In this document: piece after piece, positions 1 through 7,461 of the stretch
Layout: each line of letters begins with the position of its first letter
Position numbering within the stretch: the first letter of the stretch is position 1
DNA from: Palsa-465 sp963800475
GTDB lineage: Bacteria > Actinomycetota > Thermoleophilia > Solirubrobacterales > Solirubrobacteraceae
DNA: 64,000 bases
Assembly (NCBI GenBank): GCA_963800475.1
Contig: CAWDAZ010000006.1
Coordinates: 372,001 to 436,000 of the forward strand
Direction: 5' to 3'
The notes under the pieces: generated by a model
Told to the model about the DNA's origin: nothing
Databases searched by the model: none
The model's input: only the letters and a program-made list of their open reading frames with translations
Translations under genes and position numbers: made by a program

Positions 1-867
1 GCCGAAGAGGTGGGGTAGCGGCGTTGGGGTCTCGGCGTCGACGCGGTTCAGGTTCGGGTCGAGCGTGATGTGCGCGAGTCCTGTCTGCGGTTCGTTTAGG
101 GGGGTCATGAGCGGGGGGATCACGCTCAGACTTGCCTGCCAGAGGCCGGGGCCGGTGAGTGCGGGGGCGAGTGTGAAGCCGGGATATTTGAACAGCGTGT
201 CGTTGGCGAGAGCGTCGCTGATGTGGGTGCGGGCGGGCCACCATTTGATCGTCATCGTGGGCCTGCCTTGGACGCTCGCGCTCGCTTGCCAGCCCTGCCC
301 GCTGCTGTCAAACGCCATCGTGGCCAGGTATTTCGGGTAGCCGATGTAGGTGCCGCCATACCATCCTGCGTACGAGTTGAGCGGCATCGAAAGCAGGTAC
401 CAGCCCACCATGCCGTGATATACGACGCGGAGTGAGATCCCGTCCTCGAGGTAGGGCTGTGAGGTATCGGTGATGTCCGCGGGAGCGCGTTGACCGGGGA
501 GGCCGTCGAGGCGCCAGAAGTGCACGCGCACCATCGGGTCCTGGGCCACCTCGTAGGGCCGCGGGATCAGCCGGCGGTAAAGGCGACGAGCCTCCCGTGT
601 GTGCTTCGGCTCCAGGTACGCGGTGAGCGCGAGCGCCGGACCGGGAACGAACAGCGGCGCGGTCGTTCCGTCTGGAGGCTGGCAGCTACTTGGCACGGTC
701 GGGCAGTCGGCCGCTGCCCTCGATGCGGGCGCAAGGCCCCAGAGGAGGAGCAGCGCGCCAGCCAGCGTGACGAGCGCAACCCTGGGAGCTCTCCAAGCGA
801 GCACGGTCGCGCCGCGCCCCCGGCTTGTGTCGGGCGCGCTCAGTGGGTTCGTGGTGTTGACTTTCAC
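1..867 (-). CDS. Secreted acetoacetate-decarboxylase-like protein (3' part cut off by window edge)
   Basis: I translated this frame by hand; it stays open for 289 codons to the window edge, so the C-terminus is missing. The GTG start at 867 has an AGGAG six bases upstream. The N-terminus carries a long basic stretch, a hydrophobic segment (about residues 30-46) and an Ala-rich cleavage region, so export is likely. The middle contains a Gly/Tyr-rich segment followed by IGYPKYLA, which resembles the conserved GYPKK region of acetoacetate decarboxylase-fold proteins. It lies 67 bp downstream of the PQQ-type propeller gene on the same strand and is probably co-transcribed with it. The family assignment rests on one motif region and the beta-rich character, so the enzymatic activity is uncertain; the substrate is unknown. 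Confidence 0.6.
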   Translation of the reverse strand, partial: MKVNTTNPLSAPDTSRGRGATVLAWRAPRVALVTLAGALLLLWGLAPASRAAADCPTVPSSCQPPDGTTAPLFVPGPALALTAYLEPKHTREARRLYRRLIPRPYEVAQDPMVRVHFWRLDGLPGQRAPADITDTSQPYLEDGISLRVVYHGMVGWYLLSMPLNSYAGWYGGTYIGYPKYLATMAFDSSGQGWQASASVQGRPTMTIKWWPARTHISDALANDTLFKYPGFTLAPALTGPGLWQASLSVIPPLMTPLNEPQTGLAHITLDPNLNRVDAETPTPLPHLFG

Positions 868-934
868 GGGGTTCTCCTGGACGCCGGCCCGCAGTGCATT
901 GGCTGATGTTGGGGTGTGGGTTGCATGGCTGGGC

Positions 935-2558
935 CTATGGGAGTCGCAGCGCGTAGAGCTGGTGGCCGCCGGCGACGAGGACGGTGTGGCGGGCGATCGC
1001 GACTCCGCTCGAGCTGATCCCGGCGAGGCCCGCGATCCAGGGCTGGCTCGCGATCGAGGACTCGTTCGGTGATGGCAGTTCTGAGGGGTTGGGGGTGTTG
1101 GGCGTCGTCGGCAATGGCATCGCTGTCAGCGGATCGCCCGTGGCCGCGTCGAACGCGTGCAGGACCTGGCCGTCGAACGCGTAGACCACACCGTTCGCCG
1201 CGCTTGTTGAGTGGTAGTCGAGCGCGTCGGTGATCGGCTCGAGCCAGTTGACTGAGCCTGCGGACGCGTTGAGCGAGACGAGGTGGCCCGCGGGCGTGCC
1301 GAGGGTGAAGACCGAGTCGCCAAGAACGGCGCCCGACGCGGCGTTGCAGGGGAAGCACGGGGCGGATAGGCGGGTGCTCCACGCCCCCTTCATGGTGTTT
1401 GCGGCGGCGGCGTGGTAAATCCCGGCCTTCTGTAGGTCGCCGACGAGCAGTTCGCCGTGGGCGCCATGGAACAGGTTCGGCGATGCCCCGAAGTCGAAGT
1501 CCTGGTGCAGGCAGACGGCCGAATTGGCGGGATAGGGGACTCCATGCGGGGCGTTGTCGCAGACGGGCTGCGATGCGCTGGCGAGTGCTGAGAGGTAGGT
1601 GTCGGGCGTCCCTGGGTAGGACGCGAGGATGTCGCCGAAGCTCCCGTGCCGACGGTCGAGGTCGACTTTGAGCAGGGCGTCCGTGAGCGGGTACTGCGGG
1701 CCCTGGGCTTCTGGGTTGCCGGTACCGATGTAAAGCGTGCGGGTCGGGGGGTCGACCGCCCCGGTGTCCCAGATCGATCCCCCAGAGTTGCCCGTGGCAT
1801 ACGCAGCGTCAGGCACGACGTACGTCGTCTTCAGTAGCGTGCCGGTGGCCGCGTCAAGGAACGCCATCGCGCCGCGGTAGTGCTCCTGGCTTGAGTCGCC
1901 GCCGATCCCGGCTACCACCGTGCCGCGCCCCTCGGCGCGATCCTCGAAGACCACGGGGCTCGGAAGCGTGTAGGTGCCCGCAACGGTCGAGATCACCGCC
2001 TTCCACACCACTCGACCGGTGGCCTGAGCGAGCGCCGCGATGTATGGGCGGCCGAGGTCGGCGACCGGAACGTAGATCAGCTGGCGGAGGCTGTCGACCG
2101 TCGGAGACCCCGTGATCGCATCCGGAGAAGAGGTCGCATAGCCGAGAGCGCTGTAGGGCAGACGGGTCTTCCACGCAGGCACGCCCGTGTGAGCGTTCAG
2201 CGCGAACACCCACCCATCGCCGGTCGCGGCATACACGCAACCGCCCTGCTCGACGGGGGTGTTGTCGAATACCCCGGACATTCCCGCGCTGGTTGTGGTC
2301 AGCTCCCATGCCCGGGTGAGGCGGGAGACCGTGGTCGGTCCGATCAGGGTCTCGTTCGGCTGCGAGCGTGTGTTCGACAGGTCGTGCCCATAGCTCGGCC
2401 AGTCACCACCGCTGCTGGCCGGCGCGCAGCCGCGAAGCGGAGGCGGCGTTCGCAGCAGGGGCCGCGGTGAGAGCGGCGAGCAGGGCCAGACACACGAGCG
2501 TCGGGCGACATCGCGCGAGGCGCTTCGATGCCGGCCAAGGCCGGATTAGTAAAGACAC
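935..2558 (-). CDS. Secreted PQQ-type beta-propeller (dehydrogenase-like), apparent frameshift after the signal peptide
   Basis: The downstream frame encodes a long propeller with repeated blade motifs (for example VYAATGDGWVFALNAHTG and VVYAFDGQVLHAFDAATG) typical of PQQ/polyvinyl-alcohol dehydrogenase-like proteins, with an N-terminal GDWPSYGHDLSNTRS segment usual just after the signal peptide. The signal peptide itself (core LVCLALLAALTAAPAANA) lies in the other frame, starting at GTG 2558 with GGAGG five bases upstream. It runs into a stop at 2403-2405. Dropping one base between about 2410 and 2425 would join the two frames. The only ATG in the propeller frame (2281) is inside the first blade. 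Either the gene is a recent pseudogene or the base is a sequencing error. It faces the TetR gene at 2728 and precedes the decarboxylase-like gene. Confidence 0.7.
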
Positions 2559-2670
2559 TCGTTCCTCCCTGCCGTTGGCTCTCGACGGAGCCGGGTTCGT
2601 GAGGCGCTCTCCCAAGCGCTCTGGCACTTCGACGGTCGAGCACCCTAACAAGTCAATTACGACACGTCAA

Positions 2671-2697
2671 TGACGAACCGTCAGTGACGGCTCGTCA
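2671..2697. promoter_or_regulatory. 27-bp near-perfect palindrome, probable TetR operator
   Basis: The sequence TGACGAACCGTCA-G-TGACGGCTCGTCA reads almost the same on both strands, with mismatches at a single symmetric position pair and the centre. It sits between the divergent propeller operon and the TetR gene at 2728 and overlaps the presumed -35 of the TetR promoter. This is the usual arrangement for an autoregulating TetR repressor. A further half-site-like ACGTCAATGACG precedes it. Confidence 0.65.
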
Positions 2698-2720
2698 ATA
2701 TCTGTCGAGTTCGCTACCCT
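2692..2720 (+). promoter_or_regulatory. Promoter of the TetR gene; probably leaderless
   Basis: TCGTCA (2692-2697), a 17-base spacer and TACCCT (2715-2720) place the expected transcription start at about 2727-2728, which is the GTG start codon. No Shine-Dalgarno sequence is visible. The -35 overlaps the palindromic operator. Confidence 0.45.
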
Positions 2721-2727
2721 GCCGCGC

Positions 2728-3354
2728 GTGGCGACGACCGTACGCGCACCTCTACGCCGTCCGAAGCACGACCCGAGTGAGACTGAGCGCGAGATCCTCG
2801 AGGCGGCGATGACCCTGCTGCGCGAGCGGCCGTTCCGCGAAGTGACCGTCGAGCAGTTGATGCGTCACACCGGGCTGAAGCGGCCGGCGTTCTACGTCCA
2901 CTTCCGCGATCGTCACGACCTGGTCCTGCGGATCGCGCGGGAGCTCGCGGCCGAGATGTTCGCGATGGCCGACCGCTGGCTGCAAGGCGACTCCCCTGCC
3001 GAGGACCTCCGCGCGGGGCTCGAGGGAATCGCGGCCGTGTACTTGTCCCACGGTCAGGTGATCCGCGCCGTCGCCGATGCTGCTACCTCCGACGAGCGGG
3101 TCGAGGATGCGTATCACGCGCTCGTCCACCAATTCGTCGAGGCGACCGCCCGTCACATTCGCGAAGAGCAAGGGGCCGGCCGGACGCCCGCCGATATCGA
3201 TCCAGGCGAAACGGCACGCGCCCTGATCTGGCTCAACGAGCGCTACCTCGCCGAGGCGCTCGGCCGCGATCCTCAGCGCGACGCCCGGAAGGTGGTCGAC
3301 ACGCTCTACCGCATCTGGATGGCGACCCTCTACGACGCTCCGCCAGCGCGGTAG
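2728..3354 (+). CDS. TetR/AcrR family transcriptional regulator
   Basis: A 208-residue protein of normal TetR length. The N-terminal helix-turn-helix is clear: an EREILEAAMTLL helix, then VEQLMRHTGLKRPAFYVHF covering the recognition helix and the family's conserved FYxHF motif. The C-terminal half is all-helical ligand-binding/dimerisation sequence with no recognisable ligand signature. It is transcribed divergently from the secreted propeller and decarboxylase-like genes, with a 27-bp palindrome in between, so it most likely represses them and itself. The GTG start is chosen because it coincides with the start of the conserved region and with the predicted transcription start. Confidence 0.9.
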   Translation: MATTVRAPLRRPKHDPSETEREILEAAMTLLRERPFREVTVEQLMRHTGLKRPAFYVHFRDRHDLVLRIARELAAEMFAMADRWLQGDSPAEDLRAGLEGIAAVYLSHGQVIRAVADAATSDERVEDAYHALVHQFVEATARHIREEQGAGRTPADIDPGETARALIWLNERYLAEALGRDPQRDARKVVDTLYRIWMATLYDAPPAR

Positions 3355-3436
3355 CTGAAATCACGGCCGAGGCCGACTTACCGACGCTCGGTCGTTGACG
3401 ACGCTGTCCCGGCTCAAGAGCGCTGAGGCGCGTGAC

Positions 3437-4054
3437 TCAGGCTGGAAGGAGGATGCGCGTGGCGAGCTCGACCAGCGTCGGGCAGAGGCTGGGGAGCTGT
3501 TCGGTGCCATGGTCGGTGATGTCGCGGGCGATGAGCTCGTCGCTGGCGGCGATCAGGGCGGTGCGGAGCAGCGGGTTGTCGTCACCTCCGGGGATGCGCA
3601 TCAGCTCGGCGAACTGGTCGTAGACGGCGCGGCGGTGTTGCTGGCTGGGCGCGCCGCCGGCGCGAATCTCGACGACGAACGCGCGTGCGGCGAGTGGGTA
3701 GGCGGCGAGCTCTCGGAGGTAGGTCTCGTAGATCCGTGCGAGGCGCTCAGATAGCTCGGCCGGGGACCCGTCAACGGCTTCGGCGAGGCGTCCGGTGACG
3801 TAGTCGGTCGCGAGCTGGTAGGCGGCGAGGTAGCAGTCCTCCTTGTCGGTGAACTGCTCGTAGAAGGTGCGGCGGGAGGCGTGGGCGTGGTTGATGACCT
3901 CGGCGATGCTGGTCGCGGCGTAGCCCTGCTCGGCGACGGCCGCGGTCATCGCGTCGAGCATCCGTGCGCGCGGGGATGCGACCAAGAGCCCGTCGCCGCC
4001 GAGCTCGGGAAGGCCGGGGAGCGCTCGGATCACGTATGCCGTGGTCGCTGCCAT
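3437..4054 (-). CDS. TetR/AcrR family transcriptional regulator
   Basis: About 205 residues. The DNA-binding domain shows the typical AVAEQGYAATSIAEVINHA helices followed by RRTFYEQFTDKEDCY, the TetR FYxxF motif. The rest is a helical effector domain. The gene is divergent from the secreted protein gene at 4153 and shares a compact promoter region with it. A GTG at 4060 is also possible, but the strong promoter on this strand predicts initiation at about 4056, so ATG 4054 as a leaderless start fits better. It probably controls the 4153-9488 operon. Confidence 0.88.
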   Translation of the reverse strand: MAATTAYVIRALPGLPELGGDGLLVASPRARMLDAMTAAVAEQGYAATSIAEVINHAHASRRTFYEQFTDKEDCYLAAYQLATDYVTGRLAEAVDGSPAELSERLARIYETYLRELAAYPLAARAFVVEIRAGGAPSQQHRRAVYDQFAELMRIPGGDDNPLLRTALIAASDELIARDITDHGTEQLPSLCPTLVELATRILLPA

Positions 4055-4062
4055 GAGCACAG

Positions 4063-4112
4063 ACTATACCTGAATAAACTTATTTGACAAGAAGGAAACA
4101 GATCTGTACCTT
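4063..4112. promoter_or_regulatory. Back-to-back promoters sharing one -35 element, with central palindrome
   Basis: Forward: TTGACA (4084-4089), 17-base spacer, TACCTT (4107-4112), driving the 4153 operon. Reverse: TTGTCA (4090-4085), 16-base spacer, TATAGT (4068-4063), driving the TetR gene. The TTTGACAA block therefore supplies the -35 of both promoters. The palindrome AATAA-AC-TTATT (4073-4084) lies inside the reverse spacer and touches the shared -35, so a bound repressor would block both genes. Confidence 0.6.
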
Positions 4113-4152
4113 CATCCACACTTCTGTTTTATCGACCCATTGGAGAACCAGG

Positions 4153-5619
4153 ATGAGGATTCATTTGCGCCATGGAAAAGCGATCCGGAGGATCGCGGCG
4201 GCGGGGACGTTGATCGCGGCCGCGGCTCCCGTCGCCGGTGCGATCGCCGCGCCGAGCGGCGGAACGCCGGCGGTCTCGCCCGGGTCCATGCCCAAGGGAC
4301 CGGTCAACACGTGCTTCTGGAAGGACCCGCAGATCAACGCCGGGCAGATCGACCAGTTGCATCAGGAGAACAACTTCGCCGGTCCGAGCACCGACACGGC
4401 GTACTACGCCACGCGGTTCCAGCTTCCGCCCGGCGCAAAGGTCACGCTCCATGGGCAGTACCCGCACGCGCGCTTCCTCTCCTACACGACCTACAAGGAC
4501 ATCGCCGGCGTGACCGGGTATCCGGCGACGGCGCTGAACGATACGCAGATCAAGCCCGACCACGGATCGGTGAACCCGTTCCAGCCCGGCGCGCTGCGCG
4601 ATAGCAGCAAGCGCTTGTACACGGTCACGATCAGCGGCGCGGTGCCGCCCGCGCACGGCGCCCCGAACACGCTCTACGCCGGCCAGGCCGGAATGACGGG
4701 CCAGACGCAGCAGATCGAGATGATCATGCGTGTGTACCGTCCCGATCGGGGCTATGACGGCCCCGGCGGCGTGCCGCTGCCGATCCCGACGGTGACGCTC
4801 GCCAACGGCGCCAGCTCGAGTGGCAACGCGGCGTGCGCCAACCTGCAAGTACAGGGTGGCGTATCCGAGCTGGGGAAGATCGTGCTCGCGTCGGAGGGCG
4901 TCCCGCCGGCGCTGTACAAGTCGCTGCGCGACGCGGCGCCCGCGCCGCACCCGGCCACCGACCCGATCCGCTGGTACCGCTTCTTCAACACCAAGCGGCT
5001 GCTGGAGCCGTTCTACGCCGGCACGTCTCAGACGAGCCTGATCGCCTCGCTGCCGAGCACACTCACCGGCGGCTTCTACAGCACACCGAGCAACGCGTAC
5101 ATCTACGCGTATGCGGACCGCACGATCGGCCCGAACCACAACGGCCACAACATCCTCGTGCTGCACGCGAAGATGCCCACCCACCCGCAAACCTACGACC
5201 GCGAGACCAAGAACGACTCGGCGGGCACCCAGGTGCGCTTCTGGTCGCTCTGCAACTACGGGTCGTACGCCAACCCGCCGCTGCTGCCCGCCAACTCGGC
5301 GTGCCTGTTCGACGAGAGCGTCCCGACCAACGCGGCCGGCGACTACACGATCGTCGTGAGCCTCCCGCAGGACCGTCCGAAGAACGCGACCGACAAGTGC
5401 GGCGTGGCGTGGATGGACTGGGGCACTGCCGGTGACGGCCAGGGCCGCGCGACGCTGGACAACCTGGTCATCCGCGAGCAGCTCGACTCACCGTCCTACG
5501 CGCAGGGGATCGACAGGATCACTACGCCGGACACCGAGCATCACGTGATGGGCGCCCACTACCCCAAGGGCACCTACATGACCAAGGCCCAGTTCCAGCA
5601 GCGAGGCTGCCAGGCCTGA
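4153..5619 (+). CDS. Secreted protein of unrecognised family, paralogue of 10283-11578
   Basis: I do not recognise the family. The ATG at 4153 is preceded by GGAG seven bases upstream and starts a 488-residue protein with a basic N-terminus and an Ala-rich hydrophobic signal peptide (about residues 11-32). The body is rich in Gly, Pro, Tyr and Thr. Segments shared with the protein at 10283 include PHARFLSYTTY, NTLYAG, RVYRPDRGYD-GG-PLP, YIYAYADRT, CGVAW and a C-terminal GTY(M)-GCQ end, plus several conserved cysteines that may form disulfides outside the cytoplasm. It is the first gene of an operon with a GMC flavoenzyme and a membrane diiron oxygenase fusion, so a role in delivering or modifying their substrate is an inference. 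Confidence 0.75.
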   Translation: MRIHLRHGKAIRRIAAAGTLIAAAAPVAGAIAAPSGGTPAVSPGSMPKGPVNTCFWKDPQINAGQIDQLHQENNFAGPSTDTAYYATRFQLPPGAKVTLHGQYPHARFLSYTTYKDIAGVTGYPATALNDTQIKPDHGSVNPFQPGALRDSSKRLYTVTISGAVPPAHGAPNTLYAGQAGMTGQTQQIEMIMRVYRPDRGYDGPGGVPLPIPTVTLANGASSSGNAACANLQVQGGVSELGKIVLASEGVPPALYKSLRDAAPAPHPATDPIRWYRFFNTKRLLEPFYAGTSQTSLIASLPSTLTGGFYSTPSNAYIYAYADRTIGPNHNGHNILVLHAKMPTHPQTYDRETKNDSAGTQVRFWSLCNYGSYANPPLLPANSACLFDESVPTNAAGDYTIVVSLPQDRPKNATDKCGVAWMDWGTAGDGQGRATLDNLVIREQLDSPSYAQGIDRITTPDTEHHVMGAHYPKGTYMTKAQFQQRGCQA

Positions 5620-5635
5620 GCGCTACACGGGACGA

Positions 5636-5683
5636 GCGGACCGCCGGTGCGTGGAACACAGCTTCCAACCGCTGGCGGTCCGT
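5636..5683 (+). terminator. Stable hairpin between the secreted protein gene and the GMC gene
   Basis: GGACCGCC (5638-5645) pairs with GGCGGTCC (5674-5681), with flanking C-G extension, and an inner TGGAA/TTCCA stem lies in the loop. There is no T-run, so it may be an RNA processing or stability hairpin that adjusts expression within the operon rather than a full terminator. Confidence 0.4.
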
Positions 5684-5727
5684 CGCCCGACGCGTTACTA
5701 CTTGTCATCTAACGAGGGGAAGGACCG

Positions 5728-7461
5728 GTGAAGGCCATCAAGCGTTTTGACCCGACCGCCACGAAGTGTGGCGCGCCGATGAGGGGCGAGGAGCGCTTCG
5801 ACTTCGACTGGCTGGTCGTCGGCTCGGGGTTCGGCGGCAGCGTCGCGGCGCTCCGCCTCTCGGAGAAGGGCTACCGCGTCGGGGTGCTGGAGTGCGGTCG
5901 GCGCTTTGCCGACGATGAGTTCGCGGACACGACCTGGGACGCCCGGCGGTATTTCTGGATGCCGAAGCTCGGGTGCAAGGGGATCCTGCGGCTGACTCTG
6001 TTCAAGGATGTGCTGATCGCGTCGGGCTGCGGGGTCGGCGGCGGCAGCCTCGGCTACGCCAACACCCTGTACGTCCCCGGGCGCGAGTTCTTCGACGACC
6101 CTCAGTGGCGCGACATGCAGGATTGGGAGTCCGAGCTTGCGCCGCACTATGCAGAGGCGCAGCGGATGCTCGGCGTGGTCGACTATGACCGCGACGATCA
6201 GCCCGGGCTATTGCTGAAGCGGCTCGCGAGCGGTATCGGCGTCGCCGATACCTACCGCCGAACGCGCGTGGGGGTGTTCCTCGGCGAGCCGGGCGAGACG
6301 GTCAGCGATCCGTTCTTCGGCGGTGAGGGGCCAGACCGGACAGGGTGCCTGCGGTGTGGGCGGTGCACGCTCGGCTGCCCGTATGGCGCGAAGAACACGC
6401 TGGTGAAGAACTATCTGTGGTTCGCCGAGCGGCTCGGGGCGCGGGTGATGCCCGAGCGCACCGTGGTAGATATCCGGCCACTGGGAGCCGGTGACGGCGG
6501 CGACGGCTACGCGGTCACGAGCGAGCGCTCGGGCGCGTGGCTGCGCAAGGAGCGAAGCACGCTCACCGCCGGTGGCGTGATCGTGGCGGCGGGCGCGCTG
6601 GGCACCAACGAGCTGCTCGCCCGCTGCCGGCTGAGTGGTTCGCTGCCGGCGATTTCATCCCGCTTGGGCGAGCTGGTGCGCACGAATAGCGAGGCGATCG
6701 TGGTCGTCACCGCTAAGGACCGCAACGCGGACTTCTCGGACGGTGTGGCGATCGGGTCGAGCATCTACCCCGACCCGCACACCCACATTGAAACGGTCAC
6801 CAACGGTGGGCGCGGTGACTCGCTGCGGTTCATGTACACGCTGTTGACCGGTGATGGCACCCGGGCCACGCGGCCGCTCAGATGGCTGGCGGGGATCGTC
6901 CGCCATCCGGTCCAGTTTGCGGGGACGCTGTGGCCGTTCGGGTGGTCGCGGCGCTCGATCACGCTGCTGGTGATGCAGACGCGCGACAACGCGATCGCGC
7001 TCCGCGCCCGCCGCAACCGCCGCGGCACGGGCGTGCGGATGCGGACCGAGCAGGACGCGGCGCGGCCGAACCAGACGTTCATCCCGATCGCCAACCAGGC
7101 GGCCAAGCTGCTGGCCAAGCAGATCGGCGGGGTCGCGCAGAGCAACGTCTCAGAAGCGCTCGCGAACATCCCCACGACCGCGCATATCCTCGGCGGCGCC
7201 GTGATCGCCGCGACCCCCGAGGGCGGGGTGGTCGACCACCGCCAGCGCGTGTTCGGCTATCAGAACCTGCTCGTGTGCGACGGCGCGGCGGTCCCCGCGA
7301 ACGTCGGCGTCAACCCGAGCCTCACGATCACCGCGCTCGCCGAACACGCGATCAGTCACATCCCGGTCGCCGGGACCGATTCGGCCAGCCACGAACACAA
7401 CAGCTCCCAGGTGGGCGTCCCAGCGCACTGCGAGAGCACGTCTGCGAGGAGCCCCCAATGA
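5728..7461 (+). CDS. GMC-family FAD oxidoreductase, cholesterol-oxidase-like, with four-cysteine motif
   Basis: 577 residues. The Rossmann FAD motif VVGSGFGGSVAALRL lies at about residues 31-45, and GVGGGSLGYANTLYVP (about 102-117) is characteristic of the bacterial cholesterol oxidase/ChoD-like branch. A CxxCxxCxxxC motif (Cys207, 210, 213, 217) resembles an iron-sulfur binding site, as seen in ChoD-type relatives. The C-terminal GMC signature with VGVNPSLTITALAEHA is intact. No signal peptide, so it acts in the cytoplasm or on the inner membrane face. Likely oxidises an alcohol of a sterol, terpenoid or other lipid. GTG 5728 follows a purine-rich GAGGGGAAGGA. The stop overlaps the next start (ATGA), implying translational coupling with the oxygenase fusion. 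Confidence 0.85.
   Translation: MKAIKRFDPTATKCGAPMRGEERFDFDWLVVGSGFGGSVAALRLSEKGYRVGVLECGRRFADDEFADTTWDARRYFWMPKLGCKGILRLTLFKDVLIASGCGVGGGSLGYANTLYVPGREFFDDPQWRDMQDWESELAPHYAEAQRMLGVVDYDRDDQPGLLLKRLASGIGVADTYRRTRVGVFLGEPGETVSDPFFGGEGPDRTGCLRCGRCTLGCPYGAKNTLVKNYLWFAERLGARVMPERTVVDIRPLGAGDGGDGYAVTSERSGAWLRKERSTLTAGGVIVAAGALGTNELLARCRLSGSLPAISSRLGELVRTNSEAIVVVTAKDRNADFSDGVAIGSSIYPDPHTHIETVTNGGRGDSLRFMYTLLTGDGTRATRPLRWLAGIVRHPVQFAGTLWPFGWSRRSITLLVMQTRDNAIALRARRNRRGTGVRMRTEQDAARPNQTFIPIANQAAKLLAKQIGGVAQSNVSEALANIPTTAHILGGAVIAATPEGGVVDHRQRVFGYQNLLVCDGAAVPANVGVNPSLTITALAEHAISHIPVAGTDSASHEHNSSQVGVPAHCESTSARSPQ

Noticed and set aside
4129..5190. 353-codon open frame antisense to the secreted protein gene
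   Set aside because: Arg/Val-rich shadow; the forward gene has a signal peptide, promoter, ribosome site and a paralogue.
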